Below are positions 8,637-19,700 of a DNA stretch of 64,000 bases, piece after piece. Under the pieces are notes generated by a model that was given only the letters and a program-made list of their open reading frames with translations, ran no database searches and was not told the DNA's origin. Made by a program: the position numbers and the translations under genes. Positions within the stretch are counted from its first letter, which is position 1; every line of letters starts with the position of its first letter. The stretch comes from Flavobacterium glaciei (GTDB lineage: Bacteria > Bacteroidota > Bacteroidia > Flavobacteriales > Flavobacteriaceae), in the NCBI RefSeq assembly GCF_003350545.1, contig NZ_QQBA01000005.1, positions 144,123 through 208,122 on the forward strand, read 5' to 3'.

Positions 8637-10901
8637 TTATCTTTTTTTAATTTTATTTTTATTATAATTATTATTGCTAATATTAAATGTCTTTAATTCT
8701 TTTATAGACTTAGTCAGCACATTAAAAAAACCGTTCTCATAATCAATGATGTCTTCGAATTCTACTTTAAATTTTTCGACTTCATTTAGAAGCTCGGTCT
8801 TTTTAAGAGGAATTATAGTTTCATTAGAAAGACTTTCAATTTTAATTTTATATTTTTCAAACTCTAACTCAAAGAAAATTTTTCTGTAATAATTGATATT
8901 TTCGAGTTTAGTCTCTTCAAGTACTTTAAAAGCCTCATCAAAATTTTCAATGTTTTTATTAATAAAAGGTTTTAACTTTAAATAATCTATTTTTTTTAGC
9001 ATTTGTAAATAAGATTTATCAATTTCTTGTGGAGGATTTTGACAAATAGTATTAAATTCCTCGATGGTTCTATTTACATATTTTAAACCAAATTGTTTAA
9101 ATACATCTTGGTATTCGTCTTCAATTTCTATATTCCAATCCATTCTTGTCATCTTTTCTTGTCTAACTTTTTGAAGATTATGGCTAATAAAAAATGAAAG
9201 AATATTAAAACTACCTGAATAATATAAATCAGTTGCTTCTTCGAATCTTAACCAAACATTTTTATAATGAAAAGCTGGTAATTGATGTATGTAGAAATTT
9301 TGATACCGTTTTTCTAAATCAAGTAACTTGTTTAATGGCTCGTCCAATGCCATTATTTGACCTTCTGCTTCAGGTTCTGAATAAGCTACAAAAACTCTTC
9401 CTCCTTTTTTTAGATAATTCTCAATAAATGGAATTCTTTTAAATGTAGCATTTCTAATCCAAGGACTAATAATCCACAAATCACCTGTAGTTTCATCAAA
9501 TAAACGTTTTAATTCAATTTCAAATTCAATTGAATTAAAATGTCGCTTTATATAATCAATTTCCTTTTCAATCTCTTTTATTTTTACTATGTTGTGATTG
9601 TCAATTGCATTTTCAATTTCTTCTTGTTTATCAATTAATTTTTGTTCTATATTTAATTGCTCTATATCTTTTTCTTCGTTTGTAATTTCAATTTCTTCAT
9701 CAACTTTTATAAGTTTTTCAAATAATTGAACCTTAATGTTTTCATTTTTATCAAGTGCATCAGACAATGTTTCTAAAATAATATTTTGCTTTTCATCATA
9801 AACAAGAGTACGAAGTGTATTGTCTCTGAAATTTTCTAATAGAATTACCCATAATTTTGCTTTAAAAATTTCGGTTCCTTTTGGTGTACATTCTTGTAGT
9901 ATATATTTCTTTTTAGGAAAATGTATTTCTGGAGCTTGCTCCTCTGCTAGCAAACGAATTTCGTCTAGAGAAGTTGGTGATTTTGATAGTGAAATGGTCT
10001 CCGGAAGATTTTTATTATAGTATTCGCAAACGCTTATATACTCTGCTGTTGAAATATAACCGAGTAATTGTTCTTGATCATTAATAATCCTTCCAACTAT
10101 TTCAAAAATAGCATCTGCCACATTATTAGTACGGATGTCTAATGATTGAGCTACATTAATTATTCTGTGTTTGTCAGTATTTTGAATTTTTATCTCAACT
10201 TTTTCACTTTTTAAATTACTGAATGTAGCTTTTACATTAGCATTAGCAAGCCCAACACTATCAATAAACAAATCAAAATCTCTTGTGAAATTAGAAAATT
10301 TAACTCCGTTTTTTGCATATTCCACGCCAATATCTGTAAGCCATAAAATACTTTCATCACCATCAATCATTTTATCATTTTTCAAATCTTTGATAGCTTT
10401 GATTAAAATTTCTTTTTCGGCTGGGTCTTTATCAATATCAAACCCTAAAATGCTACCCATTTTTGAAGCTGACATCGATTCTATTATTAGTAAATCGCAA
10501 ATAACTTCATCAAACAAATTAAAATCAACAGGTTGAGAACATGTACCAGCAAATTTTGCAATTGTATATTCCCAAGAATAATCAGTAAAACCAATAATTC
10601 GTTCTATTAATTTTTTTTCTTTATCGGCAGCTTCAATGATTTTTATTTCAAGAGGTATATCTACATTAGAAGGCTTAACAATAGTTTTCTCTTTTGGATT
10701 AACATTCTTTTTTTTACTTACATTCTTATTCTTTTCTGCCAAAAAAGATTGAAAATTATTATAAATAATTTCAGTGATCTCCTCAGAAACTGTTTCATTA
10801 GGATCTTCTTCACAATCGTACCCATTAGCTTTCAAAAATTCTACCACTAACGAAATACCACTATTTAATTCTCTTGCTATTTTTGATAATCTTGTTTTCA
10901 C
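8637..10901 (-). CDS. IF2-N-like / PLD-like nuclease protein of the helicase operon
   Basis: A 754-aa protein. Residues 1-40 (K-I-A-R-E-L-N-S-G-I-S onward) look like the translation-IF2 N-terminal small helical domain. A low-complexity Lys/Asn linker to about 75 follows, then a region of winged-helix character (about 90-320). A charged helical stretch lies at about 400-465. The PLD-like domain starts near 480 (W-I-I-S-P-W-I-R-N). It has H545-Y-K547 and then S-G-S-F-N, one HxK catalytic half-site, implying a dimer if active. The helical C-terminus runs about 620-754. ATG at 10901 overlaps the helicase stop by 4 bp (ATGA), so translation is coupled. Likely role: nuclease partner of the helicase. 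Confidence 0.7.
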   Translation of the reverse strand: MKTRLSKIARELNSGISLVVEFLKANGYDCEEDPNETVSEEITEIIYNNFQSFLAEKNKNVSKKKNVNPKEKTIVKPSNVDIPLEIKIIEAADKEKKLIERIIGFTDYSWEYTIAKFAGTCSQPVDFNLFDEVICDLLIIESMSASKMGSILGFDIDKDPAEKEILIKAIKDLKNDKMIDGDESILWLTDIGVEYAKNGVKFSNFTRDFDLFIDSVGLANANVKATFSNLKSEKVEIKIQNTDKHRIINVAQSLDIRTNNVADAIFEIVGRIINDQEQLLGYISTAEYISVCEYYNKNLPETISLSKSPTSLDEIRLLAEEQAPEIHFPKKKYILQECTPKGTEIFKAKLWVILLENFRDNTLRTLVYDEKQNIILETLSDALDKNENIKVQLFEKLIKVDEEIEITNEEKDIEQLNIEQKLIDKQEEIENAIDNHNIVKIKEIEKEIDYIKRHFNSIEFEIELKRLFDETTGDLWIISPWIRNATFKRIPFIENYLKKGGRVFVAYSEPEAEGQIMALDEPLNKLLDLEKRYQNFYIHQLPAFHYKNVWLRFEEATDLYYSGSFNILSFFISHNLQKVRQEKMTRMDWNIEIEDEYQDVFKQFGLKYVNRTIEEFNTICQNPPQEIDKSYLQMLKKIDYLKLKPFINKNIENFDEAFKVLEETKLENINYYRKIFFELEFEKYKIKIESLSNETIIPLKKTELLNEVEKFKVEFEDIIDYENGFFNVLTKSIKELKTFNISNNNYNKNKIKKR

Positions 10902-13900
10902 GGTTTGATTAAATTTTGAATTTGTGCTATATCTATTCTATGCATTTTTTGAATTGCTTGTTCGTATTCTGGTTTATGTGAAAAATGCTTTTCGTTACCA
11001 ATTACTATCAGTAATCTTTTAGCTCTGGAAAAACCAACATTAATACGCTGTAATTCTCTAGCAAACCCTAATGCAAATGGATAATTTTTATTGTCTATAA
11101 TTATTTTTTTACCTTTTTCCTCTATAAACTGTTTATTACTTCTTACAGTGGATATAATTACAATATTTCTTTCCATGCCCTGAAAACGGTCAACCGTGTT
11201 TATTCTTAAAGGAATATTATATATATTTTCAAATTTGTGCTCCTCAAAATTTTTCCATTCATTTTTTTTAATATTTGGGTATAATGCTTTTTGAATATTA
11301 TTCATTTGAGGCATATAATAAGTAATAATTCCAATTTCTTTATCCTCATCTTTTGTGAAAAAATTAGAATATTTATCATATCCATCCGCATTTGTAAGAG
11401 CATTAAGTACAATTTTTATGGCATCTATTTCACCAGCGTTTTCATAGGAGGTTCCTAGCTTACCTTCAGGAGTTTCTACATTAACCCATATAGCATGGTT
11501 TTTTGGCTCAATAAATGGTATTGAATTAAAACCATGATGTCTACTAGCTTTAACATTAAAATCGTTATCGTTCATCTCATTCTTAATGCCACAAATTAAG
11601 CCGTTTTCAAGTTCAATTTGATCAGAATAAAAGTCCGATATACAATTCATGATTTGTTCATGCATTCTAAATTGTGTGTCTAAACTTGCAACAAAATTTT
11701 TAGGTGCGTTTTTGAAGAGTTTTTCAAACTGTGAAATCTTGTAATCTTCTTTTGTCCAATCTTCAACAAGTTTATGAGCTCCAACAGCGGTTAATGCTTC
11801 ACTAAACTCTCTATCATCTATCATCGGTGGTAATTGTTTGTGGTCACCAATGATCACAACTTTTTTACCTAGAGTGAGCGGTAAAACTAGCTCTGGTGGA
11901 GTAGCTTTACTAGCTTCATCCATAATAACAATATCAAAATCAGGTTCCATTCTAGATTCAGAATTTTTATTAAATGATTCTTTGAATGCATTACTAAATC
12001 TAGGGCTACCACATTCACTACAAGTTGCTGCAAAAATATTTATGTACTGTAAATAAGAATTATAAAAAATGTTTTTAATTGATGGATTCTTTTTATCTAA
12101 ACCTTGTTTCCATTTTTCAACTGCTGTTTTGTATTTTTCGTCTTTACTTGAATTTCCCTTTATGTTTTCAATCCATTCACAAATTGCATTATCAGAATGT
12201 TGTTTTTCTTCTTTAGAACCCTCTTTAGCCTGTAGCCACAATTTTATACGGTCTATAGAGTATAATTTACCTTCATCCTCAAACTTATCAATATTACCAA
12301 TTCTTATAGGTCTTATTAGTTTTTTCCCTTTTACCCTCTCTAACGCATTATCAACTGCAAGATTAGTTTGTGAAGTAATTAATATTTTTGAAGTTGGGTC
12401 GTTTGAAAGAATCTGCCATATTATTTCAGCAATTACAGTTGTTTTCCCTGTTCCTGGAGGACCTTGTATTAGTGCTAGATCTTTTGCTAATAATGTTTTA
12501 GCAACAGCTTCTAATTGTTTCTGCTGATTTTTTAGTAATGGCTCATTTAGATTTGCAATTATTTTTTGTTTTTCTTCCTCTATATCAGCAGATGACTGTC
12601 TTGCTTCATTTGGATCAAATAAAAAATTTGATAGATTTCTGTTTACAGGATAGCCAAATTTTGATCCGGGTTCTGTAACTTTCTTCATTGCCTTAATCAT
12701 TCTATCAATATTTGTTAATTCACCAGGAAATATTGGCTTTATATATCCTTTTTTGATTTCTGATAAATCTATTCTGTCTTCCTCTTTAGCAGTAATAATT
12801 TGATCAAATGCATCTGATATTATAAACTTGAGACAGTTTTTATCTTTCTTTATTAATCTACCTATTTGAATTCCTTCTTTAAAAAAAGCTTCGTCACCAA
12901 AACGATCTAACCCTTCCGTTAAACGATTCTTTTGATCAGGATTTAAATAGATAAAAGTAGCTTGTCTTATGTTTTTTGATATTGTTTTTTCATTCTCAAG
13001 CTCTAGCGATTCATTTTTAATTAATTCAAATAAAGTTCTACCAAATTCATTTTCAAAAGAAAAAGTTAGTACTTGTGAATATTTCGAGCATGAGACTTCT
13101 AAAGTTTTTTTGAATTTATCTCTATCCTCTTCAGAATTAAAACTATATGAAAATAAGATGCGTGAATTCTTTTTAATTATATCAAATTCTAAACTGTTTA
13201 CAATCTCTTTTCTAATTTCATTTATTATTTTATTACAATATGATAACCTAACTGTTTCGTTATCAGTAACAAATTGAATTTTATAAAAAATTTTAAATGG
13301 TTTATCTTCTATATTAACATTTGAAGAGTTCTCATAAATTCTCTTTAATTGGTTGTTGTAATCTTCTTCATTATCAGCATTTATAGTTATTTTTGAGGTT
13401 GTGATATCAAAAATAGATTTTCCTAATAAATCGGTTTTAGTTTTAAAACCTCTCAATGTTTGAGGATTAACTTTATTAACTATTTTAAAATAGTATAATG
13501 TTGGAAGTCTACGAAACTTGATATTTGGATAGTTTTTAAATAATAATAATTGGCATTTATCAATTTTTTCTTTGTTTGCATTAATGATTTGATATTTTGA
13601 ATCAATCAATTCTAAACTTTCAATTTTATCTAACTTAACATTCTTTAAAGGTTCAAATCTAGTTACCGATTTTAAAGATTTTAAACCCATTCCTAAGAAA
13701 TTATCAGAATGAATAAAAGCACTAACTTCAATTATAATTTCATCGTTAATTTTAGAACGCTTTACAATGGCTCTATCTAAACCATCACTATCTAATTTTT
13801 CTTTAACAGCTTGTAGTGTTTTAACAGTTTCTTTTTCATTATTAAAATCTACTTTTAATGAAACAGTATTGTCTTTTTCAAGTGAAATTAAATGGTTAAA

Positions 13901-14944
13901 ATTATCTTGAATTATTTTATTAATATGAGGTATTTCATCATCTTCAACATCAATTAATCCATCTTTTTCTATTTCTAACTTTAATTGATATTCTAACTCT
14001 AATTTATTTACAAGCTCAGAAAAAATATCTTCTTTTGAAAAATTATCAGCATATTTAAAAGCAATTTCGCCTGAGATATAATTAATAGGTGACTCTTTTG
14101 TTAATTCATAAAAGTACTCTTCCCCCAGAGTTTTTAATTGATTTAATTCTACAGAATTTAATTCCTTTATATTTTTAAATTCAATAAAAGCTTTGTTTTC
14201 ACTCACACCATAATCTTCTAATTCCTTTTGCTTAAATAATGCTTCTATTTCGTTTTCAAATTGAATCATCATATCTTTTTCATTGATGTAGACATCTATG
14301 AAATTTGATCTTTCCGAATCACTTTCTCTTTTTTCTGAATAAGGTTTGCTGATGTTTTGAATTTTCCAAACTTGCTCTTTCTGTTTTACCAACTTCTTTA
14401 TAGCGACAACATAACTATGCCAAATCTGTTTGTCCTTTTCTTTATTTATATCCAATGTTGGAATCTCTAGGGATTCAATTGACTTAAAAAGTTCTTTGAA
14501 TGACTCTTTGTTAGAACCACTTTTTTGTTCAATTTCAGTAAATTTAAAAATGCAATTACTTTTTAAAGTATGTTTTGTAGGTTCATTAAAAAAAGAAACT
14601 TCTTTAAAACTTTTAACTCTGTATGAGTACAAATCTGTAAACACATCCAATTTATCTGTCCAAAAAATAATAGTGGCTTCAATAGCTCTCTCTTTACCTA
14701 TTGGGATAATTATTTTATGAGCTGCATTTTGATTGTTAAATTCATTTTTTTTCTTTTGGAAAAAACAAATTCTATTCTCAGAAGAAAGCATTTTTTTTAC
14801 TTGATCAAATCTATACTGATTTTCAGAATGTCTATTATACGTGCTATCAAAATCGTCTTTAATTTTTAAAGTAATTTCAATTATTTCTTCAAGGTTATCT
14901 TCAAAATTGTTTTTAGTATCTGGTTTTCTTAGAAATTCATCCAT
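10898..14944 (-). CDS. Large SF1 UPF1/DNA2-like helicase
   Basis: A 1348-aa protein. The first 790 residues match no family I recognise; they are charged, of mixed helix and strand. The helicase core follows: Walker A GPPGTGKT at 828-835, Walker B D1009-E1010 in I-M-D-E-A-S-K, motif III I-G-D-H-K-Q-L-P-P, motif V V-D-R-F-Q-G-M-E, and motif VI N-V-G-F-S-R-A-K-R. This is the COG1112/UPF1-DNA2 branch of SF1. Pairing with a PLD nuclease recalls the Mokosh defence systems, where such a helicase works with or is fused to a PLD domain; the extra Ycf35/Ycf46-like genes are not part of Mokosh as I know it. It is the first gene of the leftward operon. Confidence 0.8.
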   Translation of the reverse strand: MDEFLRKPDTKNNFEDNLEEIIEITLKIKDDFDSTYNRHSENQYRFDQVKKMLSSENRICFFQKKKNEFNNQNAAHKIIIPIGKERAIEATIIFWTDKLDVFTDLYSYRVKSFKEVSFFNEPTKHTLKSNCIFKFTEIEQKSGSNKESFKELFKSIESLEIPTLDINKEKDKQIWHSYVVAIKKLVKQKEQVWKIQNISKPYSEKRESDSERSNFIDVYINEKDMMIQFENEIEALFKQKELEDYGVSENKAFIEFKNIKELNSVELNQLKTLGEEYFYELTKESPINYISGEIAFKYADNFSKEDIFSELVNKLELEYQLKLEIEKDGLIDVEDDEIPHINKIIQDNFNHLISLEKDNTVSLKVDFNNEKETVKTLQAVKEKLDSDGLDRAIVKRSKINDEIIIEVSAFIHSDNFLGMGLKSLKSVTRFEPLKNVKLDKIESLELIDSKYQIINANKEKIDKCQLLLFKNYPNIKFRRLPTLYYFKIVNKVNPQTLRGFKTKTDLLGKSIFDITTSKITINADNEEDYNNQLKRIYENSSNVNIEDKPFKIFYKIQFVTDNETVRLSYCNKIINEIRKEIVNSLEFDIIKKNSRILFSYSFNSEEDRDKFKKTLEVSCSKYSQVLTFSFENEFGRTLFELIKNESLELENEKTISKNIRQATFIYLNPDQKNRLTEGLDRFGDEAFFKEGIQIGRLIKKDKNCLKFIISDAFDQIITAKEEDRIDLSEIKKGYIKPIFPGELTNIDRMIKAMKKVTEPGSKFGYPVNRNLSNFLFDPNEARQSSADIEEEKQKIIANLNEPLLKNQQKQLEAVAKTLLAKDLALIQGPPGTGKTTVIAEIIWQILSNDPTSKILITSQTNLAVDNALERVKGKKLIRPIRIGNIDKFEDEGKLYSIDRIKLWLQAKEGSKEEKQHSDNAICEWIENIKGNSSKDEKYKTAVEKWKQGLDKKNPSIKNIFYNSYLQYINIFAATCSECGSPRFSNAFKESFNKNSESRMEPDFDIVIMDEASKATPPELVLPLTLGKKVVIIGDHKQLPPMIDDREFSEALTAVGAHKLVEDWTKEDYKISQFEKLFKNAPKNFVASLDTQFRMHEQIMNCISDFYSDQIELENGLICGIKNEMNDNDFNVKASRHHGFNSIPFIEPKNHAIWVNVETPEGKLGTSYENAGEIDAIKIVLNALTNADGYDKYSNFFTKDEDKEIGIITYYMPQMNNIQKALYPNIKKNEWKNFEEHKFENIYNIPLRINTVDRFQGMERNIVIISTVRSNKQFIEEKGKKIIIDNKNYPFALGFARELQRINVGFSRAKRLLIVIGNEKHFSHKPEYEQAIQKMHRIDIAQIQNLIKP

Positions 14945-15326
14945 TTGCTTGCAGTTAATCTGCTAAAGTATAAAAAAACTTTTTTTTAATTTACATTTTA
15001 CGAATATTCCTATTTATATAATTCAACTTTACTAATTGAATTATATACAATTAACTAAATAAGTTGAAGCATTAGATTTTTTTATTAGGAAGGCAAATAA
15101 AAATACATAAATGATGCATTGTAATTAACTGTAATTCTCAATTATGTAACACAGCTTGGGGAAAAAAATTACTGGCGCAAGTTGCGAAGCGTAAGTGTTT
15201 TTCCTAAAAACCGTGCCAGTAATTTTTTTTGGAGCGTTGGCAAAGGAGTGGCAATTGAAATGTAAAACGCCCAATCTATCACCGAAAGTAATTATTCGTC
15301 CTTCGGAGTAATTATTGATTTCTAAG
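14945..15326. other. Intergenic region upstream of the helicase operon
   Basis: The 382 bp between the helicase start and the HTH gene hold the operon promoter region and a hairpin. Perfect 15-bp arms lie at 15162-15176 (AAAAAAATTACTGGC) and 15215-15229, with a 38-nt loop. Further along, AGTAATTATT occurs twice as a direct repeat (about 15278 and 15308). A short open frame read leftward here has no protein-like character. No clear TAnnTTTG box was found for the helicase gene. Confidence 0.5.
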
Positions 15327-15647
15327 CTAAAATTGTCTTGGATTTTTCCTGATGTAATCCATTGCTTCTTTTTCGATATCATCGTTTGTTTTAATTCTTT
15401 TTGAGAATATCCATTCATCAATATCTTCTTTTTTGAAATAAAGTCGTTTTCCGTTTTTGTAGTGAGGAATTTCACTTGTGGAAGTTAATTTATAGATTGC
15501 AGAAACACTAAGGTTTAAGTATTTTGATACTTCTTTTACATTCATGGGTGCATTATTGACCTGAACAGGATTCGCTGTTTTTAGATTTTCGATAGCTTTT
15601 TCAATTCTATCAAGTCTTTCCATAATGAGTTCAAAAGGATTTTCCAT
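15327..15647 (-). CDS. Excisionase-like helix-turn-helix protein
   Basis: A 106-aa DNA-binding protein. A short coiled-coil-like start (M-E-R-L-D-R-I-E-K-A-I-E) is followed by an excisionase/MerR-type HTH: M-N-V-K-E-V-S-K-Y-L-N-L-S-V-S-A-I-Y-K-L, then P-H-Y-K-N-G-K-R-L-Y-F-K-K-E-D-I-D-E-W. Such proteins are common in Bacteroidota mobile elements, where they act as excision factors or local repressors. It lies upstream of the helicase operon in the same direction and is divergent from the DUF4007 operon, so it could control either. An 18-bp palindrome sits in that divergent gap. Confidence 0.8.
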   Translation of the reverse strand: MENPFELIMERLDRIEKAIENLKTANPVQVNNAPMNVKEVSKYLNLSVSAIYKLTSTSEIPHYKNGKRLYFKKEDIDEWIFSKRIKTNDDIEKEAMDYIRKNPRQF

Positions 15648-15832
15648 AGTTTAAATGAAATTAACGAAACGAAACAAATAAAGAGCCGGCTCTACGGATA
15701 CCTGGAATAGAGACGGTTTTTGTAAAGATAAATATATTGATAGAATTTAGGAAAAAACCTTAAATTAAATACAAAATACTAATATTCAATTGTTTAAAAA
15801 ATTTCGCATAATATTTTAATAAGTTTTAGTCA

Positions 15833-15850
15833 ATGGATGAATTCATCCAT
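15833..15850. promoter_or_regulatory. Perfect 18-bp palindrome, candidate operator
   Basis: ATGGATGAATTCATCCAT is a perfect inverted repeat centred on GAATTC. It lies 36 bp upstream of the DUF4007 start and in the divergent gap from the HTH gene. Its place and perfect symmetry suggest a dimeric repressor site; the binding protein is not known. Confidence 0.45.
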
Positions 15851-15886
15851 AGAAAAATTATTAAATTGCCGTATTAAATTTTATTT

Positions 15887-16777
15887 ATGAGTGATTTCAA
15901 ATTTTCAGGGCATGATACTTTTCATTGTAGACAACAATGGCTATCAAAAGGTGTTAAAATAATTGATAATGAAGGATATACGGTTTTTAATAAACCTGAA
16001 ATAGCGATTTCAAAACTTGGTGTTGGTAAGAATATGGTGCAGTCAATACAACATTGGTTGAAAGCCTTTGGATTAGTTAATGATAAACATGAAGTTTTGG
16101 AATTATCTAAAAAATTATTTTTAGAAGGTTATGAATATGATCCTTATTTGGAAGATGAAGGAACATTATGGTTACTACAATATAAAATCTGTAAGACAAA
16201 TTATGCTAGTATTTATAATTTAATTTTTTCGGAATATTTTAATGATAAAGTAAGTTTAGAATTTTCGGAAAGCCAAATCATTCAATTTATTGAAAAAAAA
16301 CTCCGTGAAAATAATGTTAGAGAAGTAAGTTCTAATACACTTAATTCAGACTATAAAGTATTTGTAAAGTCCTATGCTACTCCGACAAAATCATTAAAAA
16401 CAATTGAGGATGATTTTAATTCACCTTTATTAGAATTAAATTTAATTTCACAATTAAATACTAAAAATAGCAATGGTGAAACTGTTTACAGAATAAATAA
16501 AGAAGTGCGAAATGGTATTCCGACAGCAATTTTAGCTTATTGCTTATTGGATTATTTAGGAGAAAGAAAAGATATTAGTCATGATGAAATACGTAATTCT
16601 TTTGGTTCTTATTTCTGTCTTTCAAATGATGGTTTAGACAATTTGATTGACAGATTATGTTTGAATTATCCTGAATTTATATATAAGAACGATGCCGGAA
16701 TAAGACAAATTCAAATAAAAGGTATCACAACAGATTATCAAAATAATTTATTAGAATCGTATTATGCAATACAGTAA
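15887..16777 (+). CDS. DUF4007 family protein
   Basis: A 296-aa protein that fits DUF4007 clearly: F-S-G-H-D-T-F-H-C-R at the start, then I-S-K-L-G-V-G-K-N-M-V-Q-S-I, then Y-D-P-Y-L-E-D-E-G-T-L-W-L-L. The C-terminal part (about 200-296) looks like a winged helix. The biochemical role is unknown; the family is, as I recall, often found next to a P-loop ATPase and PAPS-reductase-like genes related to DNA phosphorothioation, which is the arrangement here. It is the first gene of the rightward operon and its end overlaps the ATPase start by 14 bp. A DNA-binding or regulatory role like that of DndB is conceivable but unproven. Confidence 0.85.
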   Translation: MSDFKFSGHDTFHCRQQWLSKGVKIIDNEGYTVFNKPEIAISKLGVGKNMVQSIQHWLKAFGLVNDKHEVLELSKKLFLEGYEYDPYLEDEGTLWLLQYKICKTNYASIYNLIFSEYFNDKVSLEFSESQIIQFIEKKLRENNVREVSSNTLNSDYKVFVKSYATPTKSLKTIEDDFNSPLLELNLISQLNTKNSNGETVYRINKEVRNGIPTAILAYCLLDYLGERKDISHDEIRNSFGSYFCLSNDGLDNLIDRLCLNYPEFIYKNDAGIRQIQIKGITTDYQNNLLESYYAIQ

Positions 16778-19700
16778 TATATCAACAAATATTTTAAGAG
16801 ACGAGTCAAAAGACTTGAATTATGTTGTTACACCGAATGCGATTCAAATTTATGAACGTATAGTCGGAAGTACGTCAAAGAGTAATAAATCTTATACCTT
16901 AATTGGTAACTATGGAACCGGGAAGTCCACTTTTTTATGGGCATTTGAAAAAAACTTACTTAAAGAAAAGATTTTTTTCAGTTATTCTAATGAATCAAAA
17001 TCTCATTCCTATGATTTCATTAAAATAGTTGGAGATAATTCATCATTAACTGACTCTTTGTTAAAAGTCTTAAAATTAAAAATGGGTTCTTCAAAAGACA
17101 TAATTGATGAGCTTGAAAAAAGAAGAAATACAGCAGCTAAAAAGAATAAAGGGTTAGTAATCATCATTGATGAATTTGGTAAGTTTTTAGAATTCATTGG
17201 AAAAAACAAACAGAATAATGATTTGTACTTACTTCAATTAATTTCTGAATGGGCAAATGACGATTCAAAAAATGTGTTTTTCATAATTTCATTGCATCAA
17301 AGTTTTATTTCCTATTCCGTTTCATTAGATATTTCAGAAAAACAAGAATGGGAAAAAATTAAAGGTAGATTTGTTGAACTTCTTTTTAATGAACCGGTTG
17401 AGCAATTGTTATATTTTGCTTCTAAAAGATTGGAACATTTTGAATTAACAAAAAAGTATGAAGATAGTTTCAACTTGTTAAACAAAGCAATAAAAAACAG
17501 TAACCTTATAAATTTTAATGAGGCAAGTACAACAGAATTAGCTAAATCGCTTTATCCACTTGATTGGCTTTCAGCTAATATACTCGTTAATGCTTTACAA
17601 CGATACGGCCAAAATGAACGTTCTTTATTTACTTTTTTAAATGATAATACAAAATTTTCCATTAATTCATTCAATGGTAAATTTTATTCAATTTCAAATG
17701 TGTTTGATTATTTAGTAAATACTTTAGGAAGTGAAATTTACAGTTTTAATAATCCACACAGATCGCAATGGCAAACTTGTTTTAGAGCTTTAGAGCGATC
17801 GGAATTAATAGTTGATGTTGATTACAAACTAGTAACTGAATTAATTAAAACCATTTGTCTAGTTAATATTTTTACAAAAGCGGGCGGATTATTTGACAAA
17901 AAATTCATCTCCAAATATGTTCATTATACAAGTGAATTTGATGGTGAATTAATTGAAAAAACTGTTGATAAATTAGATAAAGCAGGAATATTAAGATTTT
18001 ACAAGCATAGTAATAAAATTAATTTCCTTGAAGGAACAGATATAGATATCGAGCAAGAGTTGGCTGATGTAACAAAAGAAATCAATCATGACTTTTCTGT
18101 TACCGATGCTATCAGTGATTTAGTTGATTTTCCAGTAATTTTAGTTAAAAAGGATTCTTTTGAAAAAGGAACACCAAGATTTTTTGAATTTAAAATATTG
18201 ACTGATTTAAGTTCAATATCAAAAGCAGAAGGAGCTTTAGATGGTTACATTAATTTGATTTTTGATAGTAATATTAAGGAAAAAGATATAAAAGCTGCAT
18301 CAAATAATTCAGGGAGTAATCTATATGTTATTTATAAAAATTCAAAAGAAATTCATAATGAGATTTTTACAGTTAATAAGCTTAAATTTCTAATAAACAA
18401 ACACAAAGAAGACCGAAATGCAATTAATCTCTTAAAAAAAGAAGAAGAATTTCATTTACAACAACTAGAAAAATTCGTATTAGATAATTTATTTATTTCT
18501 AATGATCAAAATATTTGGTTTTATAATGGCAAAGTTGAGTTTATAAAATCTAAAAGAGCTTTGAATGAAACACTATCTAAAATTTGTGATTTAGAATTTA
18601 AAAATGCACCACATTATAAAAATGAATTAGTCAATAAAGAATTTTTAAGTCCTCAGATAAGCACAGCTAGAAAGTCTTTTTTACGGCATTTATTAAAAAA
18701 TGAAAGTGTTGAAAATCTAGGCTTCCCAAATGATAAATTTCCGCCTGAAAAATCTATTTATATAACTTTAGTAAAAGATACCGGAATTCATAGAAAAGAC
18801 GATAAATTAAACCATTTTTATTTTTCTTCACCAACAGATAAAACATTTAAACCTTTATGGGATGAATGTGATGCTTTTATTAAATCGGCTAATTCATCCA
18901 GAAGAAATTTAGGGGAATTGTATGAAATACTTAGTAAAGCACCATACAAATTAAAAAAAGGATTTACGGAATTTTGGGTTCCGTTGTTCTTGATAATTAA
19001 TAAAGAAGATTTTGCCTTATTCCACGAAGTCAATGGATTTATCCCTTATTTGACTGAAGATGTATTAGACTTAATTCATAAAACACCAACAAATTATTCA
19101 ATTAAGAGTTATGATGTTTCTGGTTTAAAAGTAAACCTATTAGAAAGTTATAAGGAACTTGTTCAGGTTGGTGACAATGAACTCGGAACTAAAAGTACGT
19201 TTCTTTCTATTTTTGGTAATTTTTTACGTTTTTTTAGAGGATTGAATGAATACACCATAAATACTAAAAGACTTTCACCGAAGGCAATAAGTTTGAGAGA
19301 AGCAATTAAGACTGCCAAAGATCCGGAAGATGCTTTATTCAATCAATTTCCAAATGCTTTAGGTTTCCATTCAATATCTATAAATGATGATGAAGAAATA
19401 TTAAAATCCTACACGTATCATATTCAAGATGCTATCAGAGAAATACGGTCCGCTTATGATGCTTTACTAGATAGAATTGAAGAAAAAATAATTCTCTCTT
19501 TTTATTGTGAAACTACTGATTTCGAAAGCTATAAATTAGAAATTCAAGGTAGATTAAAAAGTATTAATTTAAGTTTATTAGGAACTGAACAGTCTATTTT
19601 TTATAAAAGATTAATTTCTCCATTAGATGATAGAGCTTCATGGTTGAAGTCAGTTGCTGATGCTGCTCTTGGAAAATCTATTGATAAAATGATAGACGAA

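Noticed and set aside
10898..14944. Simple Mokosh system
   Set aside because: Helicase plus PLD fits in outline, but the PLD protein has an IF2-like head and the Ycf35/Ycf46-like genes are coupled, which the known types do not have as far as I recall.
15125..15475. 116-aa protein read leftward
   Set aside because: It overlaps the convincing HTH gene in another frame and covers a hairpin; composition is not protein-like.
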